Assembly: GCA_002453275.1 (NCBI GenBank)
Contig: DKGN01000204.1
Span: 1-27,196 of the forward strand
DNA length: 27,196 nt
Reading direction: 5' to 3'
Source of the DNA: Caryophanales bacterium UBA6769
GTDB lineage: Bacteria; Bacillota; Bacilli; Bacillales; UBA6769
The number at the start of each line of letters is the position of its first letter. Positions within the stretch are counted from its first letter, which is position 1. A model generated the notes under the pieces. The model saw only the letters and a program-made list of their open reading frames with translations. It was not told the origin of the DNA and searched no databases. The position numbers were made by a program, and so were the translations under genes. Below are positions 1 through 8,479 of the stretch, one piece after another.

Positions 1-59
1 GAGCATTTTCTTTTCGGAGCATAACGAGCCGTCTCAGCATTTCGTTAATTGTCTAGCTT
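1..59. repeat. Intergenic direct repeat, copy A
   Basis: This is the first of two near-identical copies (the other is 123-182) that begin GAGCATTTTCTTTTCGGAGCA and end GTCTAGCTT. By eye the copies differ at four bases and one single-base indel. The copy starts at the first base of the window, so its true left end may lie outside. It sits where the atpE-atpF spacer is expected. The adjoining stretch TAGCTTCAGCGGCTTGCTCC resembles a short intergenic repeat that I have seen scattered through Bacillaceae genomes. That resemblance is from memory. Confidence 0.75.
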
Positions 60-90
60 CAGCGGCTTGCTCCTCGATAAAATTTCTTCC

Positions 91-121
91 TCCGACGGGA
101 TCCAAATCATCCCTAGTCGGA
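91..121. repeat. Stem-loop between the two direct repeats
   Basis: TCCGACGGGAT (91-101) pairs with ATCCC (109-113) and GTCGGA (116-121). The loop is 7 nt and a TA is bulged on the right arm. No T-run follows, so it is not an obvious terminator. It lies between the two repeat copies and may be the core of a single repeat element. Confidence 0.6.
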
Positions 122-122
122 A

Positions 123-182
123 GAGCATTTTCTTTTCGGAGCATGGCGAGCCGCCTTAGCATTTCGTTAAATTGTCTAGCTT
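123..182. repeat. Intergenic direct repeat, copy B
   Basis: Second copy of the 1-59 repeat, 122 bp downstream. A shorter echo, AGCTTTTCGTTA, occurs near 220-232 and resembles the AGCATTTCGTTA found inside both copies. Apart from these repeats and the ribosome binding site of atpF, I see no gene or promoter in 1-258. Confidence 0.75.
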
Positions 183-258
183 TAGTGTCTAATTTTCCAA
201 GTGGAGAAGTGAGGCACTTCAGCTTTTCGTTATGTAGACTGCGGAGGGAGTGAAGAAA

Positions 259-765
259 GTGGAATTTTTAACAATTGGTGCGGTCGTCCATGGCGGCACA
301 ATCATTGCACAATTGGTTATTTTCCTCATACTACTTGCACTGTTACGCGCGTATGCATGGAAGCCTTTAATGGGTATCATGAAACAGCGTGAAGAACATA
401 TTTCATCTGAAATTGAAACAGCTGAAAAAAATCGAGCAGAAGCCGAACAGTATTTAGCTGAGCAACAGAGTGAATTAAAGAAAACTCGTGAAGAATCACA
501 ATCGATGATTGAAAACGCAAAAAAACTTGGTGAAAATCAAGGAAAAGAAATCGTTTCGCTTGCAAAAGAAGAAGCTGAACGGATTAAAAGAGAAGCCGTA
601 TCCGAAATTGAAAGAGAAAAAGAAGCAGCAATTAATTCCCTTCAAGAACAGGTGGCATCCCTTTCCGTTATGATTGCTTCGAAGGTCATTGAAAAAGAAC
701 TTGATGAAAAGGCGCAAGAAGACCTAATCAATGATTACTTGAAAGAAGTAGGCGAACAACAATGA
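259..765 (+). CDS. atpF: F0F1 ATP synthase subunit b
   Basis: Subunit b of the F-type ATP synthase is the peripheral stalk that holds the F1 head against the membrane sector. The 168-residue product has one N-terminal membrane segment (about residues 10-33) ending in a KPL motif. A long charged E/K/A-rich coiled coil follows and carries the dimer and delta contacts. I chose GTG 259 rather than the in-frame GTG 250, because GGAGGG at 243-248 is 10 nt from 259 but only 1 nt from 250. The length matches the roughly 170 residues of Bacillus AtpF. Its stop overlaps the atpH start (ATGA), implying translational coupling. The upstream atp genes (atpI, atpB, atpE) lie outside the window. Confidence 0.95.
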   Translation: MEFLTIGAVVHGGTIIAQLVIFLILLALLRAYAWKPLMGIMKQREEHISSEIETAEKNRAEAEQYLAEQQSELKKTREESQSMIENAKKLGENQGKEIVSLAKEEAERIKREAVSEIEREKEAAINSLQEQVASLSVMIASKVIEKELDEKAQEDLINDYLKEVGEQQ

Positions 766-1313
766 GTATGGGAAATGAAATCGTAGCAAAACGATACGCT
801 GTTGCGTTGTTCGACCTTGTCCAGGATGCGGGCGCACTCGCGGAAGTGGAACAAGAAGTCGAAGCGATTCAAACGTTGTTTAAAAGTAATGAAGTACGTG
901 ATTTTTTTGCGCATCCGAAAATTACAGCTGAGCAGAAAAAAACATTATTAAATGAAAATTTGACGAACAAAGTTTCAAGTCAAGTTATAAACACGCTCTT
1001 CCTCATGATTGATCGGAAGCGTGGCGACAGCATTGCTGAAATGATTGAACAATTTATAGCATTAGCAATGGAAGAGCAACGTGTTGCTGAAGCGGTCATC
1101 TATTCCGTAAAACCGTTAACAGACGAACAGCAACAAACGATCTCAACACTCATTGCTGAAAAAGTCGGAAAGCAAAGCTTACGCATACAAAATAAAATCA
1201 ATCCAGACTTAATTGGCGGTTTACGCATTCGAGTAGGCAACCAAATTTTCGATGGTAGTATTAGTGGAAGACTCGAAAGCATGAAACGTGAATTAACTGT
1301 AAAACAAGCATAA
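762..1313 (+). CDS. atpH: F0F1 ATP synthase subunit delta
   Basis: Subunit delta (OSCP family) joins the top of the alpha3beta3 head to the b-subunit stalk. The 183-residue product has the expected helical N-terminal domain (about 1-110) and the conserved C-terminal segment with NPDLIGGLRIRVGNQ near residues 147-161. The ATG at 762 overlaps the atpF stop. A second in-frame ATG at 768 is possible. It is the third-from-last typical step of the bacterial atp order B-E-F-H-A-G-D-C. Nothing is missing relative to the family. Confidence 0.95.
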   Translation: MSMGNEIVAKRYAVALFDLVQDAGALAEVEQEVEAIQTLFKSNEVRDFFAHPKITAEQKKTLLNENLTNKVSSQVINTLFLMIDRKRGDSIAEMIEQFIALAMEEQRVAEAVIYSVKPLTDEQQQTISTLIAEKVGKQSLRIQNKINPDLIGGLRIRVGNQIFDGSISGRLESMKRELTVKQA

Positions 1314-1367
1314 TATTGCTTGAAATAGAGGTTTCGTACCACACTAGATGATAGGGGTGAATAATTC

Positions 1368-2882
1368 ATGAGCATCAATGCTGAAGAAATTAGTTCGCTT
1401 ATTAAACAGCAAATTGAAAACTATGAAAGTGATATTGAAGTAAGCGAAGTCGGTACAGTTATCGTAGTTGGTGACGGTATCGCTCGTGTGCATGGCCTTG
1501 ACAATGTCATGGCAGGAGAGCTCGTTGAATTTTCAAACGGTGTCATGGGCATGGCCCAAAACTTAGAGGAAAACAACGTTGGGATTATTATCCTTGGACC
1601 ATATACAGACATTCGTGAAGGTGATGAAGTAAAGCGGACAGGAAGAATTATGGAAGTTCCTGTCGGTGATGAACTCATTGGTCGTGTCGTCAATCCACTC
1701 GGGCAACCAATCGATGGACAAGGACCAATTGAAACATCAAAATCTCGTCCAATTGAAAGTGCTGCACCAGGAGTCATGGATCGTAAATCTGTTCATGAAC
1801 CACTTCAAACAGGTCAAAAAGCAATCGACGCTCTCATTCCGATTGGTCGTGGACAGCGTGAGCTTATTATTGGTGACAGACAGACAGGTAAAACATCAAT
1901 TGCGATTGACACGATCATTAACCAGAAAGACCAGGACATGATCTGTATTTACGTAGCGATTGGACAAAAGGAATCAACCGTACGTAGTGTTGTAGAAACA
2001 TTGCGTCAACATGGTGCGCTTGATTATACGATTGTCGTTTCTGCGACAGCTTCTCAGCCAGCACCACTTCTTTACTTAGCACCGTATACAGGCGTTTCAA
2101 TGGGTGAAGAATTCATGTTTAACGGCAAGCATGTCTTAGTCGTTTATGATGACTTAACAAAACAAGCTTCCGCTTATCGTGAGCTATCTCTATTGCTTCG
2201 TCGTCCTCCAGGTCGTGAAGCATATCCAGGTGACGTCTTCTACTTGCATTCACGTCTACTTGAGCGTTCTGCAAAACTAAGTGATGAACTTGGTGGCGGA
2301 TCACTTACAGCACTACCATTTATTGAAACACAAGCCGGTGACGTTTCTGCATACATTCCGACGAACGTAATTTCCATTACAGACGGACAAATATTCTTGC
2401 AGTCTGATCTCTTTTTCTCAGGTGTACGTCCAGCTGTTGATGCGGGTCTATCTGTATCCCGTGTTGGTGGTTCAGCACAAATTAGCGCAATGAAAAAAGT
2501 AGCTGGAACACTCCGTTTGGACTTAGCTTCATATCGTGAGCTAGAAGCGTTTGCTCAGTTCGGATCAGACCTTGATAAAGCAACACAAGCGAGATTGAAC
2601 CGTGGTGAACGTACGGTTGAAGTATTGAAGCAAGGCTTGCACAGTCCACTCGCCGTTGAAAAACAAGTAGTCATCTTATATGCATTAACGAAAGGATTCC
2701 TAGACGACATTCCTGTCCAGGATATCGGTCGTTTTGAAGAAGATTACTATACATGGATTGAGCATAACCATAAAGACCTTATGGACACAATCCGTGATAC
2801 AGGTAAATTACCAGACGAAGAAAAATTAGATGCTGCGATCACTGAATTTAAGAAAACATTCGTGACAAGCGATCAAAATTAA
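1368..2882 (+). CDS. atpA: F0F1 ATP synthase subunit alpha
   Basis: Alpha is the non-catalytic nucleotide-binding subunit of the F1 hexamer. The 504-residue protein shows the beta-barrel N-terminus (about 25-92), the Walker A motif GDRQTGKT at residues 169-176, the central domain with LLLRRPPGREAYPGDVFYLHSRLLERSAK-type sequence (only partly quoted by name), and the alpha/beta signature PAVDAGLSVSR. Length matches B. subtilis AtpA (about 502). ATG 1368 is preceded by AGGGGTGA at 1353-1360. An ordinary 54-nt spacer separates it from atpH, while a long structured spacer follows before atpG. Confidence 0.98.
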   Translation: MSINAEEISSLIKQQIENYESDIEVSEVGTVIVVGDGIARVHGLDNVMAGELVEFSNGVMGMAQNLEENNVGIIILGPYTDIREGDEVKRTGRIMEVPVGDELIGRVVNPLGQPIDGQGPIETSKSRPIESAAPGVMDRKSVHEPLQTGQKAIDALIPIGRGQRELIIGDRQTGKTSIAIDTIINQKDQDMICIYVAIGQKESTVRSVVETLRQHGALDYTIVVSATASQPAPLLYLAPYTGVSMGEEFMFNGKHVLVVYDDLTKQASAYRELSLLLRRPPGREAYPGDVFYLHSRLLERSAKLSDELGGGSLTALPFIETQAGDVSAYIPTNVISITDGQIFLQSDLFFSGVRPAVDAGLSVSRVGGSAQISAMKKVAGTLRLDLASYRELEAFAQFGSDLDKATQARLNRGERTVEVLKQGLHSPLAVEKQVVILYALTKGFLDDIPVQDIGRFEEDYYTWIEHNHKDLMDTIRDTGKLPDEEKLDAAITEFKKTFVTSDQN

Positions 2883-2920
2883 CGATAATAGCAAAACAGT
2901 TTAACGCTTAAAACTTTCAA

Positions 2921-2983
2921 CATGTTGTGCATCGCAGGATATCAATTTCTTCTGCGTTGCGCACATGATCGGTAGAGAAATTG
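2921..2983 (+). other. Structured spacer between atpA and atpG
   Basis: The 150-nt atpA-atpG spacer holds a 15-pair stem. CATGTTGTGCATCGCAG (2921-2937) pairs with CTGCGTTGCGCACATG (2952-2967), with one T-T mismatch, one G-T pair and one bulged T. Its 14-nt loop contains CAATTTCT (2943-2950), which is exactly complementary to AGAAATTG at 2976-2983. The two pairings could compete or form a pseudoknot-like fold, although the 8-nt crossing loop is short for so long a stem. No T-run follows, so a terminator is unlikely. Confidence 0.6.
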
Positions 2984-3032
2984 TAAACATCCTATTAACC
3001 TTTTTTAAAGGTGAAGGTGGTGAATAGCGCAA

Positions 3033-3890
3033 GTGGCATCATTACGCGATATTAAAACAAAAATTACATCAACAACGAAGATGCGACAAATTACAAAAGC
3101 AATGGAAATGACGTCAGCTGCGAAGTTGAATCGTGCCGAAGTTAATGCGAAACGATTTGTCGTTTATATGGATAAAATTCAAGAGGTTGTTGCTAGCATT
3201 GCCTTAGGTAGTCAAAGTGCAACACATCCAATGCTACAAACAAGAGAAGTGAAGAAAACAGGCTACTTAGTTATTACAGCTGATAGTGGACTTGCTGGAG
3301 CATACAACAGTAACGTGTTGCGTACAGTCTCACAAGCAATTGAATCTCGCCATACATCACCAGATGAATACGAGATTATTGCGATCGGTAGAATGGGCTT
3401 GCAATTTTTCCAAAAACGCGACATGCCCGTCGTCGAATCAGTTATTGGCCTAGCTGACCAACCTGAATTCTCTGAAATTAAAGCCATTGCCTCAAATGCA
3501 GTGGAGATGTTTAGTGATGGTACGTATGATGAGCTTTACATGTACTACAATCACTTCATTAGTGCGATTTCACAGCAAGTTACTGAAAAGAAACTTCTTC
3601 CAATTTCAGATTTGCAACAAGAAAAAAGCTTAAGCTCTTACGAATATGAGCCATCTGAGGAAGAGATTTTAAATGAATTGCTCCCACAGTATGCCGAAAG
3701 CTTAATCTACGGCGCGCTACTTGACGCAAAAGCAAGCGAGCATGGCGCTCGAATGTCAGCAATGAAAAGTGCAACAGACAATGCGGACGATCTCATTGAA
3801 TCGTATACACTTGCATATAACCGAGCTCGTCAGGCAGCCGTTACACAAGAGATTAGTGAAATTGTCGGCGGAGTCGCAGCACTTGAATAA
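3033..3890 (+). CDS. atpG: F0F1 ATP synthase subunit gamma
   Basis: Gamma is the central rotating shaft of F1. The 285-residue product begins MASLRDIKTKITSTTKMRQI, the usual N-terminal helix that threads the alpha/beta ring. It ends with the matching C-terminal helix, with RQAAVTQEISEIVGG near residues 264-278. The start is GTG 3033 with AAGGTGG/GGTGGTGA upstream (3014-3022). Length agrees with Bacillus AtpG (about 287). The downstream gap to atpD is only 35 nt. Confidence 0.97.
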   Translation: MASLRDIKTKITSTTKMRQITKAMEMTSAAKLNRAEVNAKRFVVYMDKIQEVVASIALGSQSATHPMLQTREVKKTGYLVITADSGLAGAYNSNVLRTVSQAIESRHTSPDEYEIIAIGRMGLQFFQKRDMPVVESVIGLADQPEFSEIKAIASNAVEMFSDGTYDELYMYYNHFISAISQQVTEKKLLPISDLQQEKSLSSYEYEPSEEEILNELLPQYAESLIYGALLDAKASEHGARMSAMKSATDNADDLIESYTLAYNRARQAAVTQEISEIVGGVAALE

Positions 3891-3925
3891 AAAAAGCAAA
3901 CTATTCTTTTTTAGGAGGGAACACG

Positions 3926-5347
3926 ATGAGCAATGGACGAGTTGTTCAAGTAATGGGTCCCGTCGTTGACGTTAAGTTTGACAGCGGCGCTCTCCCTGAA
4001 ATATACAACGCGTTAAGAGTCGAATACAAAGCACAGACGGAATCAGAATCCGATATCGACTTAGCACTTGAAGTAGCTTTGCACCTTGGAGATGACACTG
4101 TGCGTACGGTAGCGATGTCATCGACTGACGGTGTAAGGCGCGGCATGGAAGTCATCAATACAGGTGGACCAATTTCTGTTCCAGTTGGGGACGAAACATT
4201 AGGTCGTGTCTTTAACGTTTTAGGTGATCATATTGACCTTGGTGAAGAGGTACCGGAACAAGTCCGTCGTGACCCGATTCATAGAGAAGCACCAAAATAT
4301 GAAAACCTTTCAACAACAACTGAAATTCTAGAAACAGGCATTAAAGTCGTTGACTTACTTGCACCGTACATCAAAGGTGGAAAAATTGGTCTCTTCGGTG
4401 GAGCTGGAGTAGGAAAAACGGTTCTTATCCAAGAGCTCATTAACAACATTGCACAAGAACACGGTGGTATTTCCGTATTCGCAGGTGTCGGTGAGCGTAC
4501 ACGTGAAGGAAATGACTTATATTTTGAAATGAAGGACTCTGGTGTTATCGAAAAGACAGCAATGGTGTTCGGACAAATGAACGAACCACCAGGTGCACGT
4601 CTACGTGTAGCACTAACAGGTCTAACAATGGCTGAATATTTCCGTGATGAGCAAGGCCAAGACGTACTTCTTTTCATTGACAACATTTACCGTTTTACTC
4701 AAGCGGGTTCAGAAGTATCTGCTCTATTAGGACGTATGCCATCAGCGGTTGGGTATCAGCCAACACTTGCAACAGAGATGGGACAGCTCCAAGAACGAAT
4801 TACGTCAACAAACGTTGGTTCGGTTACATCGATTCAAGCTGTATATGTACCTGCGGATGACTATACTGACCCAGCTCCTGCAACGACGTTCGCACACTTA
4901 GATGCGACGACAAACCTCGAGCGTAGTCTCTCTGAGCAAGGAATTTACCCAGCGGTTGACCCACTTGCATCAACTTCACGTGCACTCGCACCTGAAATCG
5001 TTGGTGAAGAGCATTATGAAATTGCTCGTCAAGTGCAACAAACGCTGCAAAAGTATCGTGAACTACAAGACATTATCGCCATCCTCGGTATGGACGAATT
5101 GTCTGATGAAGATAAACTAACGGTCGCACGTGCGCGCCGGATTCAATTCTTCTTATCACAAAACTTCCACGTTGCTGAACAGTTTACTGGACAACCAGGT
5201 TCGTATGTCCCTGTTCAAGAAACAGTGAAAGGCTTTAAAGAAATTCTTGAAGGTAAATACGACAATCTTCCTGAAGACGCATTCCGTCTCGTAGGTCGAA
5301 TTGAAGAAGTCGTGGAAAAAGCAAAAGAAATGGGAGTCGAAGCGTAA
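3926..5347 (+). CDS. atpD: F0F1 ATP synthase subunit beta
   Basis: Beta is the catalytic ATP-forming subunit. The 473-residue product shows the Walker A motif GGAGVGKT at residues 158-165, the GERTREGNDLY loop just after it, LLFIDN as the Walker B strand, the family signature PAVDPLASTS, and the C-terminal DELSDED segment near residue 390 (DELSEED in most species) that contacts subunit epsilon. ATG 3926 has a strong AGGAGG at 3913-3918. Residue 255 is Tyr where many Bacillus proteins have Phe (NIYRF); E. coli also has Tyr there. A 234-nt structured spacer follows before atpC. Confidence 0.98.
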   Translation: MSNGRVVQVMGPVVDVKFDSGALPEIYNALRVEYKAQTESESDIDLALEVALHLGDDTVRTVAMSSTDGVRRGMEVINTGGPISVPVGDETLGRVFNVLGDHIDLGEEVPEQVRRDPIHREAPKYENLSTTTEILETGIKVVDLLAPYIKGGKIGLFGGAGVGKTVLIQELINNIAQEHGGISVFAGVGERTREGNDLYFEMKDSGVIEKTAMVFGQMNEPPGARLRVALTGLTMAEYFRDEQGQDVLLFIDNIYRFTQAGSEVSALLGRMPSAVGYQPTLATEMGQLQERITSTNVGSVTSIQAVYVPADDYTDPAPATTFAHLDATTNLERSLSEQGIYPAVDPLASTSRALAPEIVGEEHYEIARQVQQTLQKYRELQDIIAILGMDELSDEDKLTVARARRIQFFLSQNFHVAEQFTGQPGSYVPVQETVKGFKEILEGKYDNLPEDAFRLVGRIEEVVEKAKEMGVEA

Positions 5348-5357
5348 AATAAGCGCA

Positions 5358-5544
5358 ATCTCCATCTAAACTGAGCAAGTTACAAAATCGAACGTCAACT
5401 CCAAGAGAACGTATGGAGGAAGGCAGACTAACTGCGCCACGTCGTGTGGCATCGTCTGCCCTTGTACATCCTGTACTTCGAAGTATGAGTGAGATAGAGC
5501 AACGACGTATGCGAGCGTTTGCTAACACGCTAATAGATGGAGAT
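5358..5544 (+). other. Structured atpD-atpC spacer bounded by an 11-bp inverted repeat
   Basis: ATCTCCATCTA (5358-5368) and TAGATGGAGAT (5534-5544) are perfect inverted repeats close to the atpD stop and the atpC ribosome binding site. Inside lies a second hairpin: GGCAGAC (5422-5428) with GTCTGCC (5454-5460), and inner GCCAC (5436-5440) with GTGGC (5446-5450). No T-run follows either stem. One frame is open across the region and includes ATG 5413 to TGA 5556 (47 residues), but it lacks a good ribosome binding site, so I do not call it a gene. Confidence 0.6.
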
Positions 5545-5581
5545 GGCTTCATTTGAATGGAAGCCCAAGGAGGGGAATCAC

Positions 5582-5980
5582 ATGAGTAAAGTTAAAGTGA
5601 GTGTTGTCACCCCGGATGGCCCTGTTTACAATGGTGAAGCTGAGATGGTAAGTGTAAAAGGAACAGGTGGCGAACTAGGAATTTTGCCGAACCACATTCC
5701 GCTTGTCACTCCACTTACGATCAATCCAATTCGCCTAATGAATGATGGAAAGACTAATCTAGTCGCTGTCCACGGTGGCTTCATTGAAGTAAGACCTGAC
5801 CAAGTTACAATTTTGGCACAGGCAGCTGAACTTCCTTCCAATATTGATGTGGAACGAGCGAGGAAGTCAAAAGAACGGGCGGAAGAACGACTTCGCTCCG
5901 CACAAGAAGATAAAGTTGACTTTGTCCGTGCTGAAATGGCGTTAAAACGTGCAATTAATCGGTTAGATATTGCAGAATAA
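5582..5980 (+). CDS. atpC: F0F1 ATP synthase subunit epsilon
   Basis: Epsilon is the regulatory foot of the central stalk and inhibits ATP hydrolysis. The 132-residue product has the N-terminal beta-sandwich with the GTGGELGILPNH signature (about residues 26-37) and the C-terminal two-helix hairpin rich in R, K, E and A. I chose ATG 5582 because AAGGAGGGG (5567-5574) stands 7 nt upstream. An in-frame ATG at 5537 would add 15 residues not typical of the family and has no ribosome binding site. It is the last gene of the atp operon, followed at once by a terminator. Confidence 0.97.
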   Translation: MSKVKVSVVTPDGPVYNGEAEMVSVKGTGGELGILPNHIPLVTPLTINPIRLMNDGKTNLVAVHGGFIEVRPDQVTILAQAAELPSNIDVERARKSKERAEERLRSAQEDKVDFVRAEMALKRAINRLDIAE

Positions 5981-5989
5981 CAGCGGAAG

Positions 5990-6020
5990 CACTAAGTGAA
6001 CAAATCACTTGGTGTTTTTT
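5990..6020 (+). terminator. Terminator of the atp operon
   Basis: CACTAAGTGA (5990-5999) pairs over 10 positions, one a G-T pair, with TCACTTGGTG (6005-6014). The loop is 5 nt and six T residues follow. This is a classic intrinsic terminator between atpC and ywzB. Confidence 0.9.
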
Positions 6021-6057
6021 CTGTATCTGTTAATAATGCCAAAAGGAGTGATCCAAA

Positions 6058-6294
6058 TTGGAAAGCTTCGCTGTTCAAGGTATGGTAAATATCGTCATTC
6101 AACTCATCATTCTTGTCGTAACATGGTGGGCACTTCAAGCTTTTAAAATTGATCTCTTTTTGAAAAACCCGAACGGTCCCCAAGCAAAAGCACTCCTCAT
6201 TTTACTAACGATTGCAATCGGTTCTTTAGTCGGAAGCTTTTTCATCAATTACTTAGAATGGTCTTCTTGGATTAAATACATATTTTTTATTTAA
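6058..6294 (+). CDS. ywzB: DUF1146 family membrane protein (YwzB-like)
   Basis: This small integral membrane protein of 78 residues matches the DUF1146/YwzB family found just after atpC in Bacillus. Two hydrophobic segments are visible: about residues 8-28, and about 44-64 after a polar KNPNGPQAKA linker. The function is unknown. The start is TTG 6058, chosen because AAAAGGAGTG (6041-6050) lies 7 nt upstream. It is placed between the atp terminator and ywmB. Confidence 0.85.
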   Translation: MESFAVQGMVNIVIQLIILVVTWWALQAFKIDLFLKNPNGPQAKALLILLTIAIGSLVGSFFINYLEWSSWIKYIFFI

Positions 6295-6378
6295 TTCGTC
6301 GAAAGATGACGATAACTTCCATGTATGAACATGCTCTTCTTGACCAAGCTGTAAATAAAGGGAGAGGAGCTGTTTTCC

Positions 6379-7116
6379 ATGAAAAAAATGGGAGTTGCGT
6401 TCGTCATTTTGGTAAGCATCATGAGCCTTCACATTGCCTTCGAATCACAGGCAAAGGATTCAATTCCATTACTCGAGCTGGCAATGGCAATAGATGATGT
6501 TGGCGCCGAAGTTGACGGTTGGTCTTTACAAGCAAAAGAGCAGGAAGGTTTTACTTCTCATTTTGAAGGGTATAAATCTTACGTAAACATACTCTATAAA
6601 CAAACGAAGGAGTTCAATTGGGAAAAACCAACGTATGAAAAAGATACAATTACGCAACGTGCAACAAAACAATTAAATTGGGGTAAAGAAACTGTAACCA
6701 TTTTGACACACCGAATTGGCCCTGAATACGATACAATCATTTCATATGAGCTAACAGGTGAATTCTGGAACGAGAAAATAAAAAATGACGTTATTCCGCA
6801 CTTTTCGACTCGTACATCTGAACTATTTTTGGAAAACCCCTCATTTTTTACTTGTATAACTGGAAAAATCAGTGATACAATGGATATTGCTTTGAATAAA
6901 AAAGCGAAAAGCTTGATGCGTCATTTTAATGCGAATTATGTCGAAGGAATTGAGGAAGAGTCGTTTGTATCACTCTCCGCATATACGAAGCATTGGAACA
7001 CATCGATAACGACAAATCAAAAAGAAATGAACCTTCAAATTGCGCTTAGAAATCAAGCAAAAAACAAGTCAACTCGTGTAATGATTGGAACACCTATTTT
7101 AACAGCTGAATACTAA
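6379..7116 (+). CDS. ywmB: YwmB family secreted protein
   Basis: The 245-residue product starts with a signal peptide (MKK, hydrophobic core about residues 4-20, likely cleavage after SQA near residue 25). The rest resembles the YwmB family, whose fold has been compared with TATA-box-binding proteins. The position directly before murA and spoIID is the same as for B. subtilis ywmB. The molecular role is unknown and export to the membrane or wall side is inferred from the signal peptide. GGGAGAGGAG at 6360-6369 lies 9 nt before ATG 6379. Confidence 0.8.
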   Translation: MKKMGVAFVILVSIMSLHIAFESQAKDSIPLLELAMAIDDVGAEVDGWSLQAKEQEGFTSHFEGYKSYVNILYKQTKEFNWEKPTYEKDTITQRATKQLNWGKETVTILTHRIGPEYDTIISYELTGEFWNEKIKNDVIPHFSTRTSELFLENPSFFTCITGKISDTMDIALNKKAKSLMRHFNANYVEGIEEESFVSLSAYTKHWNTSITTNQKEMNLQIALRNQAKNKSTRVMIGTPILTAEY

Positions 7117-7147
7117 TATAGAAACTACACTCGACGCGGAGGGGAAT

Positions 7148-8479
7148 ATGTTGGAAAAAATCATTGTCCGTGGTGGTAGTCGGCTGCAAGGCTCGGTGAA
7201 AGTCGAAGGAGCCAAAAACGCTGTACTGCCGGTCATAGCTGCATCAATATTAGCAAAAGAAGGTTCAAGCACAATTGATGATGTGCCAACCCTTGCTGAT
7301 GTATATACAATTAAAGAAGTGTTACAAAGTTTGAATTGTCATATTGAATTTATTAAAAACCGAATAACCGTAAACGCAGAAAACGATTTAAAGACAGAAG
7401 CACCATTTGAAGCAGTCCGGAAGATGCGCGCATCCTTTCTTATAATGGGACCTCTCCTAGCGAGACGCGGCCACGCCCGAATTGCACTACCAGGTGGTTG
7501 TGCAATTGGGTCGCGGCCAATTGATCAACATTTAAAGGGATTTGAAGCGATGGGCGCAAGTGTCAACATCGGCAATGGTTTTATTGAAGCGTTTGTAGAT
7601 GGAAAACTACAAGGCGCTAAAATATACCTTGACTTCCCTAGCGTCGGCGCTACTGAAAATATTATGATGGCAGCAACATTAGCGGATGGAACGACGATTA
7701 TTGAAAATGCAGCAAAAGAACCAGAAATCGTTTGCTTAGCCAATTATCTGAATGCAATGGGTGCGAATGTAAGAGGAGCCGGAACAGGAACAATTCGCAT
7801 AGACGGTGTCGATGCGTTACACGGTGCAGAACATACTGTCATTAGTGATCGAATTGAAGCTGGTACGTTCATGGCAGCAGCTGCGATTACCCGTGGAGAT
7901 GTATTTATCGAAGGAGCGATTTCGGATCATCTACGCCCGCTTATCGCAAAAATGGAAGAAATGGGTGTTACGGTAATTGAGAAGGACAATGGTATACGTG
8001 TTATCGGTCCTGAAGAACTCAAACCAATTGACATCAAAACGATGCCCCATCCAGGTTTTCCAACTGATATGCAATCACAGATGATGTCGCTTCTCATGAA
8101 AGCAGAAGGCACAAGCGTGATTACAGAAACAGTTTTCGAAAATCGCTTTATGCACGTCGAGGAATTTCGCCGCATGAACGGGAACATCAAAATCGAAGGC
8201 CGTTCAGCGATCATAAAAGGGAATACCGATTTGCAAGGAGCCGAAGTGATAGCAACAGATTTGCGTGCAGGTGCAGCTCTTATCATTGCAGGTTTAGCTT
8301 CCGAAGGGTATACACGCGTCGTTGATCTTCATCATATCGATCGCGGGTACGTCGATTTAGAAACAAAGTTAGCTTCCCTTGGCGCAAACATTGAACGGAT
8401 GGTTGAAGAACCAGCAACGGTCAAACAATCCATCGGTCAAAAACAACCTTTATTAAATATTAATCCTAAATTTGTATAA
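7148..8479 (+). CDS. murA: UDP-N-acetylglucosamine 1-carboxyvinyltransferase
   Basis: MurA transfers enolpyruvate from PEP to UDP-GlcNAc, the first committed step of peptidoglycan precursor synthesis in the cytoplasm. The 443-residue protein shows the active-site Lys in EGAKNAVLP (K23), the PEP-attacking Cys in LPGGCAIGSRPID (C118, the target of fosfomycin in the family), and HPGFPTDMQSQ further on. The sequence closely resembles B. subtilis MurAA. The start is uncertain: GGAGGGG (7138-7144) is only 3 nt from ATG 7148 but 6 nt from the next codon, TTG 7151. That TTG would give MEKIIV, as in MurAA, and place the Cys at 117. A terminator follows. Confidence 0.97.
   Translation: MLEKIIVRGGSRLQGSVKVEGAKNAVLPVIAASILAKEGSSTIDDVPTLADVYTIKEVLQSLNCHIEFIKNRITVNAENDLKTEAPFEAVRKMRASFLIMGPLLARRGHARIALPGGCAIGSRPIDQHLKGFEAMGASVNIGNGFIEAFVDGKLQGAKIYLDFPSVGATENIMMAATLADGTTIIENAAKEPEIVCLANYLNAMGANVRGAGTGTIRIDGVDALHGAEHTVISDRIEAGTFMAAAAITRGDVFIEGAISDHLRPLIAKMEEMGVTVIEKDNGIRVIGPEELKPIDIKTMPHPGFPTDMQSQMMSLLMKAEGTSVITETVFENRFMHVEEFRRMNGNIKIEGRSAIIKGNTDLQGAEVIATDLRAGAALIIAGLASEGYTRVVDLHHIDRGYVDLETKLASLGANIERMVEEPATVKQSIGQKQPLLNINPKFV

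Noticed and set aside
4688..4690. Tyr 255 in place of Phe in the NIFRF region of AtpD
   Set aside because: Tyr occurs at this place in other bacteria such as E. coli, so it is not a functional anomaly.
5413..5556. A 47-residue ORF (ATG 5413) in the atpD-atpC spacer
   Set aside because: No ribosome binding site of normal strength, start lies just before a hairpin, and the product has no recognisable pattern. Kept only as part of the spacer description.
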